In this document: positions 46,258 to 57,270 of the stretch, piece after piece
Position numbering within the stretch: position 1 is the first letter of the stretch
How the letters are laid out: the number at the start of each line of letters is the position of its first letter
Source of the DNA: Rhodocollybia butyracea
Taxonomy: Eukaryota > Basidiomycota > Agaricomycetes > Agaricales > Omphalotaceae
Direction: 5' to 3'
DNA: 64,000 nt
NCBI GenBank assembly: GCA_015501585.1
Contig: JADNRY010000047.1
Location: 186,001-250,000, forward strand
Notes under the pieces: generated by a model
Told to the model about the DNA's origin: nothing
The model's input: the letters and a program-made list of their open reading frames with translations, nothing else
Database searches by the model: none
Program-made: the position numbers and the translations under genes

Positions 46258-47509
46258 TTGATTCGTCTTTCTACTCTTAAGAGTCCTTGACTTCCCCTTA
46301 GATCATATATATATTCCCAGCTATTGCCCACTCTTTCACCGGAGCTCACCTCGATGAACATAGGCTGTCTTTTTTGTTCACGCCCATTACGGGACCATCA
46401 TCCGAAGCGACAAGTCCTGATATCCGCAAAACACAACAGCAGGAGATAATTAATTACAACTTCCTGAACGGTGTTCCCAAGTTGACGAAGTTAGAGATAA
46501 GTCCTCTTTCTCTCCTTGATAGCACCCAAACTATCAGCTTTCTTGATATTGTATAGATGATCGCAAACTCAAGTTTTCGACTGTTCATTCACAGAACGCG
46601 TCCGACCTTGCACGCTCTCCATTGGACCGACATTGATTATTCCCTCGCTTGGAAGACGCGATATGCTACTTCCTTATAAGTGCGCCAGGTATATCCCTAT
46701 AACTTGAGAGCACTACCACCGTGAACTCAGTCAAAAGTTTTACAATCAAACCCTCATATATACCCGTTATGGTTACACGCAGCGCACAAAGGTGCATAAG
46801 CACATGCTCCTCAAGCTAACTGCTGGTAATAGAGTCATTGGGCAACTCGCACTAGCAACAACTCATTTGCTTTCACAATGATAGCAGGTTTGGAAAAGGC
46901 TCGGGAATTCCTGTTGTTTGTCAGTTACAAACTTGTGATCAAGGGGATGAACAGTGGAGGTCCTCTACCACTTCCTATCTCGAGAACTGCATCATTGGAC
47001 AAAAGGCATTTGAATCGCCTCATTACCGAGTGTGCACTGATTACTAGGCATTGGACGTTGCATCTGTTCTTCGCATCAACTCTACCCATTCCGACATAAC
47101 TCTCTTCTTATTTTGGACGCCGACCTGGCGAAAATTTCCGCGATTTTTACAGAATATTCATAGCAGGAAGGGCCAACAGGAAGCTGATTGTAAAATTAGG
47201 TGACTTCGCATAATAGATGCTTGCCTTGTTGTTGAGCTTGGAAGAAAACAGGTTGAGAGGCGTCACTACAATAATCACTAACAGGGCCATCCGGATGAAT
47301 CACGGTCAACAGCCAACGTTAGTACGTTGTCAACGGTAGCACCTACCGAGCAGGTGATACTGTCCATTTTGTATCTTGATACCATAGTGCGAGCAATTTT
47401 TGTCGTAATGAAAACAGGTATTGGCAACGGTAGATCGAGATATCATAGTAAAAGTAAGAAGTGGCAGGGTTGCACGTACGAAATGCATCGGAGGTTTCAG
47501 TAGTGCTAT
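46258..47509. repeat. Duplicated spacer with decayed ORF 'X', copy 2
   Basis: 46425-46520 matches the flank downstream of the oxidoreductase (49440-49550). 46860-47100 on the plus strand is the partner of 34290-34640. 47090-47160 and 47340-47440 match 42230-42310 and 42440-42560. No intact gene is present, and an open frame of 73 codons at 46878-47099 belongs to decayed ORF X. Confidence 0.55.
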
Positions 47510-49197
47510 TTATTCTGTACCCAAATCATCCTTCCACAAAATTACGAGTCTCATGCCATCCTTCTCGATATGGTCCAAGACATCGTAAACGCCTAGAGCC
47601 TTTTTTCTACACCGATATGTCATTGTAAATGACCGCAAACAGTCAACTTCCCGACTCAAAACGAAATCTGACGTCCAGCGAGACTTGATCATATCAACAA
47701 CCGCTTGGTCGTTGAAATAAACTCCGTTGTAAGTTAATTTAAGAGAGCGCAACCTCGGGAGAAGAGGTCCATTCAGCAGGCGAAGGGAGCTTTTCCGATA
47801 TCGATATGCATGGAGACTTTCTATTAGCCTTTCTGTGATAGGGTTTTGTTCAGGTGGAACTTCGGTGTCAATAAAAGTGAAATCCAACAAAGTTAGGACG
47901 TGAACTAAAAGATGGACCATACTCGAATCAGGAAGGTCGAGGCTTTCGATGAAGAGAGTTGTTAACGAGAAGGAGGAACGCTGAACAAAGGCCATGAAAT
48001 GACTGAAGGATGCCCAGGGACCCGATTTGTGCTGTATGTTGGCTGGTTTGATTGTAAGAGATTTTAAGGCGGGGAACTTGAAAAAAGGGAACACCGGCGT
48101 TACAACGGTGCCACCCGCATCACGAAGATGAACCGTCAATTCCTCTAGGAGGTGGTATGTGGGGGTAAGACTTGAAGGCCATCAGATATCTCAAAGATAT
48201 CTGGGATATCCAGCGCTATGAGATTGGTACTCTGAGCAAATAGACTCGGTCCCATGTCGGTCTCATTAACCATGCTCACTTGAAGCTGTGACAACTGGCT
48301 AAGTGGGAACTCGGAAGGAAAGGATGATGGAATTGTTGATAAAATGCTCAAGCATTTGAGATTGGAATACATACGAGTAAAGAAAATCCAATTTTTACTA
48401 TGGCAGCCATACATGATACCCAAGTCGACGAGGTGTGGAAATGTGAGATCGTGCAACGAGGAAAGGGCTGTGAACAAGATATTGAGATCTTCCGACCGGA
48501 AACTCCAGAAACTAAAGCTACGCCAACGAAGATGTTGGTTAATCAATATAGACAAGGGTCTACACGTTAACTCTGCAGGTGGAATGTCGTTGTTCACCGC
48601 GTTGATAGCGATGGTGAGTGGGTGCTGTTTGGAACGCTCAACAAATAATGTCAAGGTTTCAGCAGGATGTTCGTAATAAGACTGATCAATTGTCCATAAT
48701 GAAACACCGTCTCGCTCCATAGTCATTGCAAGCCAGATTCTTGACCATATCTGTGGCAAGGAAAGCCCAATTCTCCGCCAACGTGAGCAGACACTAATGA
48801 GAACCAGTGCAGGTTTATTTTTCAAACGTCCTATAGGATCCACCGGCGGATCCACACCAATCGATCTGAAGTAGTTCATATCACAGCATTCGTCAAAGAT
48901 GCATCCCAAAATCTCGTCAGGAAGTTTTCGAATGGGAACAAGCAGAGACTGGATATGCTCCATGATATCTCGTGTGCGCTCCTTCTCCGCGATCAAGACC
49001 ATTCGACGCGATTCAAGACGATGAATTTCCCTGTCATAATCATCTAGGTCTCGTCGCGCATTTTGGAGAATGGACGTGATTTCATCAGGCTGGACTGATG
49101 CCGGGCCAGAGTCAGAACGAAGCTTCTCGTGAATGGACGAGAGATCCATATTTAATCGAGCGAAGATGTTTTGTTTGCAGTTTGGACAGACCTGCAT
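47510..49197 (-). pseudogene. F-box family copy f, single-base frameshift
   Basis: Two abutting open frames (49197-48145, 350 codons, and 48139-47510, 209 codons) together cover the family protein. The break is in a G-run: copies d and e read 'tatg.ggtgggtaag' on the plus strand, while copy f reads 'tatgtgggggtaag' near 48152-48166, one base shorter. After LQVLP the frame leaves the family (PHTTS stop), and the second frame resumes at LTVHLRDAG. Everything else is well preserved, so loss is recent, or this is a sequencing error in a homopolymer. The leader differs slightly (MQVCPNCKQN). Confidence 0.85.
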
Positions 49198-49523
49198 GAT
49201 CGTAAAGAAAGATGGCTCAATACATAAGCGCTCACTTTGATTGATTCATCTTTCTTTTCTACTTTGACTATTAAGCACTCTTGGCTTCCTTTGGATGAAC
49301 TTTCAGACATGATATATTCACATGTTCACAGTCTGGTGTGCTATGGCTCCCGCTCTTTCGCTGACAGAGCTCATCACGATGAAGATGAGCTGTTTTTTTT
49401 TTGTTTAAGTCCATTACAGGCCCGTCCTTGAAACAGACAAGTCCTAATTTCCGCGAAACGTAACAGCAGGATATAATAACTATAATCACAGCTTTTTGAA
49501 ATGGTGTCCTCAATTTGGCGAAA
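49198..49523. other. Spacer between F-box copy f and oxidoreductase
   Basis: A 326-bp stretch whose right end (49440-49520) is the flank copied upstream of F-box copies b, c and e. It is the probable promoter of copy f. No gene is seen. Confidence 0.55.
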
Positions 49524-50405
49524 TTAGAGATGAATCCTTGTTCCCTCCTTGGAACTCTTTTTTATAGCAGCTATAAGCTCCTTCGTCTTCAACCCTTGTT
49601 CCAAAGTGGCGTAACTCCCAGCCTTTCCATCCGCAAGCGCTTTCCAAGCCAACCCAGCGGCAGTGGTACCTGCATTATCCACCGTCGTGGCAGAAGCTCC
49701 AACATCTTCCAGTTCAAGTTTATTTTCATTCAGATAAACCTTTGGAGAAGCATCAAAGAAACCAATCGCTCTGGTCCTATCGTCATCCCTGATTCTTATC
49801 GTACCCTTATCCCCATTGATAACCCAGTTGAAATCCGAATTGTTTTTGGCGCCGGAGTGGATATGTACGTTGAACACTGCACCGGAAACCAGCATTCCGC
49901 TGACGCAGATTTGGTGGGGGCCATCGTATGATATGATCTCCCCAGTAGGTTTCCCGCCATCGTCGATCACTGTGATTGAAGGGATCTGGTTCTCGAGGAC
50001 GGCAGATAGGAAGGCCTCATATATCTCCTTTGTCTCCTCCAAGTTCCTGCCAATGGGCCACTCGATAAAGAGGTCCTTGCCTCCTTCGATGACCTTTAGT
50101 GCGACTTCCTTATGGTGCGTTACCCTCACAGCGACAACAAGCATATCAACATCCCTGTCTGCCGCGATATGCTCTGCTGAGCCGTGATACGCCTTAACGG
50201 TACCCGAAGCAAGCTCAGAATACTTTTTAGCACTGGCTTGCGCAGAGTCTGCGTTCCTGGTCGATACCGCAACAAGGGAGAACTCGGATGATAGCGGGGC
50301 CCTGAAGAGCGGAGGTGCTAAAGCTGTGGCTGCCCAACCGGTAGTGGATAGGCCAATGAAGCCTAGGCGGATTGGTTTACTCCTTGGGTTCTTGGATGCT
50401 GACAT
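49524..50405 (-). CDS. Gal80-like Gfo/Idh/MocA oxidoreductase, probably internally deleted
   Basis: The start at 50405 (MSASKNPRSKPIRLGFIGLS) is preferred; an in-frame ATG at 50471 would add 22 residues. The N-terminal Rossmann fold has GFIGLSTTGW, and FIEWPIGRNLEE stands where catalytic members have the EKP motif. An EW variant is also found in Gal80, which is a regulator and not an enzyme. At 293 residues the protein is short for the family. The segment between KEIYEAF and SAVLENQIPS is missing, although the pseudogene at 35.0 kb retains part of it (GHLFDLLTYV). The C-terminal half (DGPHQICVSGMLVSGAVF, WVINGDKGTIRI) is intact. It may be non-functional or altered. Confidence 0.75.
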   Translation of the reverse strand: MSASKNPRSKPIRLGFIGLSTTGWAATALAPPLFRAPLSSEFSLVAVSTRNADSAQASAKKYSELASGTVKAYHGSAEHIAADRDVDMLVVAVRVTHHKEVALKVIEGGKDLFIEWPIGRNLEETKEIYEAFLSAVLENQIPSITVIDDGGKPTGEIISYDGPHQICVSGMLVSGAVFNVHIHSGAKNNSDFNWVINGDKGTIRIRDDDRTRAIGFFDASPKVYLNENKLELEDVGASATTVDNAGTTAAGLAWKALADGKAGSYATLEQGLKTKELIAAIKKSSKEGTRIHL

Positions 50406-51082
50406 GGCAAGCGTGAATTCGTTGTGGGATCTTCTTGGCATTGGGTTTATGTGGACCGTCTTCATGATCATGGGACTCGGTTGTTTTCGCTTCCCTGCTT
50501 TACGCCTTTCTCAATGGTTCGGTTAACCTTAACTTGACCTACTTATCTCAGCAAGTATTTCTTTCAGGTTATGTCGGGAAACTATCGGGATTCTCTCATC
50601 TTTCATTGATACGCTAAAGTGCGGTGAAATAGGAAAACTCGCAGCTGACGTCTTCGCGTTTCTGCTGAGCACGTTATTTGTGAGTTTCTATCAGCCGGTT
50701 CTCTCCATCCCAAACAACGTTGATGTTGTCCTCCCTCATGTTCAAAGTCTGTCGTTGTCTTTCTCATCCACACCAGGTCCTACTATCAACAGTAATCTTT
50801 GCCGATTTACCCAACGTTTAGAGTTTGACTGATCAGTTACTGACCAATTTAACAAACATGACGGTATTATGCATTGTTACTGTCACGAAAACTATTCTAC
50901 ACATTGCACTGACAACTTCGCTACTCGACTATACCCTTAGTATATCGGTTCAAGACCCAAGTTCTTTCTAAATTTTCTGTTTCGCCAGTGTTATTTACCT
51001 TGAGAGCCCTGGACGTCGGGCATAAAAGCTGAAACGACATGTGTCAACTTGTTCATTGTAATGTATGAGCACAGTCTTGTAC
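50406..51082. other. Intergenic
   Basis: Upstream of the oxidoreductase up to the tRNA. I see no coding region or repeat shared with the F-box arms, so the duplicated unit appears to end within or just before the oxidoreductase. Confidence 0.45.
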
Positions 51083-51171
51083 GGTTCGATGGCGTAGTTG
51101 GTTATCGCATCTGTCTAACAGCGTATCTCGCTTGCCACAGAAGGTCCCCAGTTCGAGCCTGGGTCGAATCA
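51083..51171 (+). tRNA. tRNA-Val (anticodon AAC) with 15-nt intron
   Basis: The acceptor stem GGTTCGA pairs with TCGAATC (one G-U), and A73 is the discriminator. The anticodon stem TCTGT pairs with ACAGA, and the spliced loop is CTAACAC with anticodon AAC. The intron (51121-51135) sits after position 37, the canonical place. The T arm is CCCAG-TTCGAGC-CTGGG. The CCA end is not encoded, as is normal for a nuclear tRNA gene. Confidence 0.95.
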
Positions 51172-51443
51172 TAGGTCCTGAAGCGATCTGGTTCTCTCAC
51201 CCTCCTCTCTTTTTAGTCTGTATATTATACATATATGATTGCGAGATTTCAACAAAGTCGAGTAAGTGGTTCTCGCAGTAAACGACGTTGCGGCCACGGC
51301 CAACGACGAACTTGAATAATTATAATCTTTCACTCACTTGCCTTTTTCGGAAGATAAATACAGCTTTGGCTAGCTTGACTCGATGTTCATTTGAATTCTC
51401 TTTTTAGTTCATACATGTTTATGTAATACATACATCCTTGTGA

Positions 51444-52324
51444 CTATAATTTGAGAGGAGTAGTGCGAAGATAGGGCTGTATAATGAATTTTAGTTTGTT
51501 GAAATAGAAAAAGTCAGTAAGAGCAACGCACGTAGTGTACAGTGTGTTCAGGGAACAGCCTCTTAGCCTCTTCGCCCTGGACGCTAGCGTGTACAACGAC
51601 ATCTTCACCAGGTTTCCAGTTGACGGGAGTAGCAACTTTGTATCTGCAAAGATCATCAATATCACAGATATACATACAGTTATATATAAGATAGTACTCA
51701 CTTGTCTCCGACTTGAATTGCGTCGATCACACGGAGGATTTCGTCAAAGTTTCTTCCAGCAACAGCAGGGTAATCGAGCTTGAGACGGATCTTTTTGGCT
51801 GGGTCAATGATGAAAACAGTACGGATGGTGAAAGGAAGGCCAGATTTGGCATCGATGTTGGTGGCATCTTGGTAGTCGAGCATGTCGTAGAGGTACGAGA
51901 CACGACGGTCACCGTCAGCAATCTACAGTTGATAAATAAGCAATGAACTAAATAGACACACGAAAAGACATACGATGGGGTATTGAACATCAGTTTCGGA
52001 GATAGTCTTGGTGCCATATTCATTGATATCCTTTACCCACTTGTGATGGTCGTCCAAGCTGTTCGCGCTGATCCCGATGACCTTGACGTTTCTCTTTTCC
52101 CAGTCTCCGGCTTTAGCACGTCGAGCAACTTCACCGAGCTCAGTGGTGCAGACGGGCGTAAAGTCACCTGGATGACTGAACAAGACGCCCCATGAGCTAC
52201 CAAGGTATTCATGGAACTTTATCGGGCCCAAAGTTGTTTGTGCCTCGAAATCAGGCGCAGTAGAACCGAGGCGTAAAGCAGGCCTGTTTGGGTCGGGTGG
52301 AGGTGCAGTGGCTGGTGCAGACAT
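51444..52324 (-). CDS. 1-Cys peroxiredoxin (Prx6/Prx1 type)
   Basis: The CDS is complement(join(51444..51476,51541..51643,51702..51922,51974..52324)), 235 residues. The peroxidatic cysteine is Cys59 in SHPGDFTPVCTTE, and it is the only cysteine in the predicted protein, so no intramolecular resolving cysteine exists. The C-terminal domain has TPVNWKPGEDVVVH, typical of the 1-Cys subfamily, and ends PYLRTTPLKL. It reduces hydroperoxides with an external thiol donor. No mitochondrial presequence is obvious, in contrast to yeast Prx1, so a cytosolic place is likely. The last exon of 33 nt was placed by the conserved PYLR ending. Confidence 0.93.
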
Positions 52325-52798
52325 GGTGGTAGAAGATGTAGATCGATAGCTTTGATTGAGGTATTTTATATGCTAGAGATTGGTGCGAATTGTGTTAGAT
52401 TGCGTGATTTAATTTAGGAGCGCTTCTGGGTCGGGCAGTGACACTGACACTGGCAGCTTGGTCTATAGTCTTGAATAATCATGGCGCGATTACTATGTTA
52501 TCCGATAACATCAGTAAGATGGAACGATTTACAAGGCAGTGTATAATCTACTATAATACAGATTTCTTTTCGACAGCATGGGCAAAGTCCAACCCCTAAG
52601 TACAGAATACATATATACGAAGATTGGAAAAGGATGGGATGATATATATCGATGCAGATGGGGGTCAATGAATGAGAGCTAATCAAGTAAATAATTAGTA
52701 CAGTTGCGAGGATAGTCGATTAGTGAGCATCATCTATACTCACTAAGAATGGAAAGGATAATAGAAAAGTAAAAGGGAAAGGGAATGAGTGACTCTCT
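52325..52798. other. Intergenic
   Basis: This lies between the peroxiredoxin start and the BTB gene stop, both on the minus strand. Nothing specific is seen. Confidence 0.45.
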
Positions 52799-54218
52799 TC
52801 ACTCGACGAAACAATCGGCTAGTCCATACAACACATCGTTCACCTTCTCCTCACTCGCCTTCAACGCCATCCTCATACAGTGCTTGTTCATATTCCCTGC
52901 CTTCGTCGTCCCTGCAACATTCACCCAGTTGGTCGAATTCTCTTCCATCCCATTGATCAGGCTCTCCAACAGATGGTTGACCATATGCATCTTTCGTAGC
53001 ATATCCGCGTACTGGATTTTTATCGGAGCATTAGTATGCATACCGCTGCTCGACGTACTCAGTACTAGCCCACCCCATAATGCCTCCCATGCTTCACCGC
53101 ATCGTGCATGAGCATGCGCAGCTGCAGTCCCCGTACCTCCAAGGCCGATAGCTGCTTGCGCTTGTTGGGCGGGAAGGAAGCAGGACGCGTGATGATTAAG
53201 TTTTGGGGGGTTTATGGGAAGAGCTTCACATGCTCGTGAGAGATTGTAGTATCCTGACATGAGACGTATGCGTTGGTCTCGTGTCAAACGTGGTCTCGGC
53301 TGTACCTTTCCAGAGGGGTCCTCTTCAGGGCCACTACATTTATTCCATTCCTCTTTACCCCTCAACATCATCAGATAATATGCCAATCCCAACAATGGCC
53401 GCAACTGTGTTGGGTACCGATCGGCGACAGTCATCGCACTAACAATGTCTTCAGATTGACCAGCAAACAAGACGTCTGCCCACAGAGGTTCGACCGCTTC
53501 GTGGAGGTCCTCGTGAGCACAGAGTACAGCGACTTCAGTTAGTTGGGTGAGGATAGAGGTGGAGGTGACGATGTTATTGATGTTTGCACTAGTCCCATCG
53601 TCGCTCGCAGGAGTAGCATCAGGATTCTGACATACGCACATCGTTAACACGCTCAAGGCCCACCGTTCTGTGGTTCTGAAGCCGTATTTATGTGCTATTT
53701 TCGCAATGCTGATCAGCCGAACGAGATGGGCTCGCGAGGATGGCATTGCGAAGACTTCGGCGGGCAGAGCGTATAGTGCCCAAAGTAGGGCTCGGAAATC
53801 GGAAGCGGTGTCTCCGGATAGGAGGATTGGTGTGTCATCGGAAAGTCCTTCGTGGGAGATGTGATGACATTGTGGGGAGGTTGTGTAGTCGCGGCTGTCG
53901 TGAGTTATGAGACTCTCAGTCGAGTCGGATCGAGGTATGTTGTCCAAGGAAAACATCCCTTCGAACGCTGAGCCATCTCGAGAGAGTATGTATCGGTGGA
54001 CCTGGGCGCGTAAACCACGTTAGCATTGTGGAGCAAAAGAGCAACGAGCGGAGGAAAATATAGTAGTGTATAAACAACCGTTGGAGAGCAATAAACAAGA
54101 AAAGCCTACATACCTTGAACAAAACACCCTCGACTTGAATCACAGTATTCCCATCAGGAATATAATATTCTAAATCTTGAGCAATAGGCTGTCCCATAGT
54201 TGGTGTTTGGAGGCCCAT
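52799..54218 (-). CDS. BTB/POZ domain protein
   Basis: The CDS is complement(join(52799..54001,54114..54218)), 435 residues. The opening DLEYYIPDGNTVIQVEGVLFKVHRYILSRDGSAFEGMF is a typical fungal BTB/POZ start, joined exactly across the single 112-nt intron. LLSGDTASDFRALLWALY continues the BTB core. The remainder is helical and contains IAHKYGFRTTERWAL, a pattern common in large agaric families of BTB proteins. BTB domains mediate dimerisation and can bind cullin 3. No partner domain (Kelch, zinc finger) is present, so the target is unknown. Confidence 0.88.
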
Positions 54219-55132
54219 TGGTTGAAAAGGAAGAAAGGGAATATGGTTTTTCGATGGATTCCTGGCTTTAAAGAATCAAAGTCTCTAGGTTGTACCGAGA
54301 AGGCAAAGCCTCAGTTTTCTTCAGTCGATGAAACAGTAGTGTGGCGTATGGCGTCTGGAGCAGACTTTGGATTTTGAATCGAGTAGGGTAGATGTCGGAA
54401 ATGAACGGGATAAGATATGAGAGGAGATGGGTGAAGAGAGACGAAAGATGAAGAGGAACGTGGAGTTCGTGAGGCTATAGCAGGAACCGAAGAAGGAAGA
54501 ACTTCGGACCAACACGAATCAATCAAAAGATCAAGGAACGATGGACCTCGGAAAGACCGGATGCTGCAATTATGAAGACACCGGGAACAAGTGAGGGGGA
54601 GAAAAACGAAGAAATACCGAAACGGACCGACGGTGACAAGTATGTCGATGCCGCCGGCAATATTTGGCGCTCACTAACGTTCGAAATTTCAAAATGAACT
54701 CTTCAACAGTAACTTGCGCCGCGGCCGTATAATAATAGCGTGCACTGTTTTCTTTTTCTTCTTTCATTTCTTCTTTCATGAACAAGACCAGAAGTACGAA
54801 CAACTCAGGTAGACCCACATCGAAGTGATGGTTACCGTTCAGACTAGTGGTGTGGGTCCATTAGACCATAGAACAAAGCAGCTTTTGTTCATTATTATCA
54901 AAAGCACCAACCCACCGCCTTCACAAAACAAAACAATCTATACGCGGCGCGCAATTGACTTTACCTTCTCATAAAATGGGCTTCGAATAACGATAACTTC
55001 ATCGCGCCTTCATCGCACACGACTCACGACTTTTTACGACTTGGTGGAGCTTACCTACGGTACGTTTCTTTACTCTGTCTGCAGTATCGGATGTGCTTCT
55101 TATGCGCGCTTTCAGCCATCATCATAATCAAA
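54219..55132. other. Intergenic, divergent promoters
   Basis: About 900 bp between the divergent BTB gene and the gene at 55133. No gene is supported; short open frames have no recognisable motifs. Confidence 0.45.
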
Positions 55133-56746
55133 ATGCCGGAAAACACTTCGCCAACCCAATCTCTGGTGCACCGCCCGGTTGAAAGCAATACACAGAGGAC
55201 CGGTTCTATCTCTCTACCATTACATACCCAGTTAGCCCAACTGAAAGCTGAAGAGTATTCACCTGAAACTCCCGTTCGAGACAAAGGGAAAGGGAAGATG
55301 CCAACTATGCTCCCTACGCCGGAGACTCCCATCGACCGGGGTTCCCACTTGGAACCAGTTGACCGCGATCAGAATGCATCTCCAACACAGCGTCCACCAC
55401 TACTGAGCGAGAGTCCCAGTGAACACGGGATCAACAGCAATGACCTTCATCCTGAAACGCCTTCACACAGTGCTGCTTCCATTGATCTATTGCGCGGGGG
55501 CGTGACGTCCTTCTCGATGTCCTCACTATCAGAATTTTGGCCTCATTCGTTAGCAGCGATGGGGAGTGAAATGGAAGCTTTGAGCGTACCCGCTACTATC
55601 AGCACGACTCGTATCACACCTGCCGTCGAGCCATTACGCCCCAATATGCGGTCGGTCATCACTATCGACCAAAATGAATACCTTGTTTCCTCTTTGGGTG
55701 ACGTTCCCGGTGCGACACTGGTGTCTGGTGTTTCGAGCAACACTACTGTCATCGCGTCTCATTATTCCACACCACCAGCTCCGGGATCCTGCCGAGTGGT
55801 TTTTATTGGGCTCACACAAGTTCTGGTGAGAATCATAGAACCCATTCCCCGACTATTCAAGCATTACGGATATGATGTCTCCTCTTTCCCTTCTACTCAA
55901 AAATGTGCTAGTACGTCTTGGAAGCCTGGGATGAGTGCGGTAGTCACCATATGTGGCATGGAGTATCTCGTCACACAAGTCGAAACACTGGCCTCGCCAC
56001 CGAGTATGAAGGAACTAGACTTTTCTCAAGTTAAAATCGCTGGCATAGACAATACCGACTACTCGGCCAGGCCTCTTCCCGATACTCATAAAGTCATCAT
56101 CATCGAGGACATAGAGTATCTTGTTTGGATCGCATTCGAGCTTGGTCCCACCTTGTCTTGGCCAGTTTACACTGGTCCCTCAAGATACTCATATGTAGAA
56201 GAAATGCCTCCGCCTCCTACCCATCCCCTGGTTATGAGATATCACTGTATAGGGAATCAACTGGGAGAATTTTGGTTCTTCAACTTGCGCGACAAATTTC
56301 TCAGGAAAACAAACCATGATGGTACTCCTTTCAGTACTTCGATATGGACTATGGGCGTCCGTGCCGAAGGACTTTACGGAGAGTTTCTCGTTTACCGGTT
56401 CGAACCCTACGACGAGTCTCAAGTCCGTTTTTACAGTTCTCACGAATTGTTCGTTTGCACTGCCTGGCAATTAGACGAGGTGCATTTCCCGCCGTTGTCT
56501 CTTTTCGATGAAAATACTGCCAATTTGGATCCGAGCTCTGACTATATAATAGGCCCATACCAGAAATCTGATCCATCGGAGGATGGTATGGACGGTGTCG
56601 GGACTGTTCGAAGAGGATATTTCGACGTAACTCAGCACTGGGATGGTGGCTGGGAATTCCGCTTAGTTTCTGATCCTCAAAGCTGGCCAACTTTAGCTCA
56701 ACTTAAGCTGGGCTCATTCGGGTCTCAGATAGGTCTTGCTCTTTGA
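55133..56746 (+). CDS. Hypothetical protein with four internal repeats
   Basis: Intronless; 537 residues if started at MPENTSPTQ (55133), 551 from an upstream in-frame ATG at 55091. The first 150 residues are disordered (Pro, Ser, Thr, Glu-rich). Four repeats with a spacing of about 47-52 residues follow, near residues 172, 220, 267 and 319: each is a hydrophobic strand, two or three residues, then EYLV (SVITIDQNEYLV, RVVFIGLTQVLV, AVVTICGMEYLV, KVIIIEDIEYLV). The C-terminal 170 residues form an ordered region with RYHCIGNQLGEFWFFNLRD and WDGGWEFRLVS. I do not recognise the family. Confidence 0.75.
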   Translation: MPENTSPTQSLVHRPVESNTQRTGSISLPLHTQLAQLKAEEYSPETPVRDKGKGKMPTMLPTPETPIDRGSHLEPVDRDQNASPTQRPPLLSESPSEHGINSNDLHPETPSHSAASIDLLRGGVTSFSMSSLSEFWPHSLAAMGSEMEALSVPATISTTRITPAVEPLRPNMRSVITIDQNEYLVSSLGDVPGATLVSGVSSNTTVIASHYSTPPAPGSCRVVFIGLTQVLVRIIEPIPRLFKHYGYDVSSFPSTQKCASTSWKPGMSAVVTICGMEYLVTQVETLASPPSMKELDFSQVKIAGIDNTDYSARPLPDTHKVIIIEDIEYLVWIAFELGPTLSWPVYTGPSRYSYVEEMPPPPTHPLVMRYHCIGNQLGEFWFFNLRDKFLRKTNHDGTPFSTSIWTMGVRAEGLYGEFLVYRFEPYDESQVRFYSSHELFVCTAWQLDEVHFPPLSLFDENTANLDPSSDYIIGPYQKSDPSEDGMDGVGTVRRGYFDVTQHWDGGWEFRLVSDPQSWPTLAQLKLGSFGSQIGLAL

Positions 56747-57270
56747 TTCGTATGTATTACACGTTTAGAGGTATCTTCCTATACCCAGTAATTTAAAGTC
56801 TATCTATCACTTAATATAGTATGTATGCAGAAACGTAACCGCCTTTACAAGCTATGCAATGTACACACCTTGATTAACACCGCATCTTTGTTCGATGACT
56901 TCATTTGAACAACGCCCATGGCGAGGACATGTAGGCAGTTTGTTTAAGATAAACACCAACGCTTATGCGCAACTACAAGCCTTGCTCGCATGCGCTCGAT
57001 TCCGCACGGTCGCATCTCTAACAGCTGTTGGCTTTAAATCTGGGGAGAGAAAATCTGTAGCTGATAATGTAGAAGCAATTAGCTGATTTTGCATGGTATG
57101 GACGCTAAGTCCATATTTCCCGATATCTTTGGGCAGTACCACGTCCACACGATTATATGCTGGTTTTGAGGGGCTAGGGGCGTGAATTTGACTTTGATCT
57201 TCGACTGTTTCCTAGAAAGTAGCCCCTAACCCCTGTTTAAGCTCAAGCTCTCCTTCCTGATTTTAATTCC
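56747..57270. other. Intergenic
   Basis: A 524-bp stretch between two plus-strand genes. An open frame of 63 codons at 56895-57086 has no recognisable content. A pyrimidine-rich leader precedes the next start codon. Confidence 0.45.
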
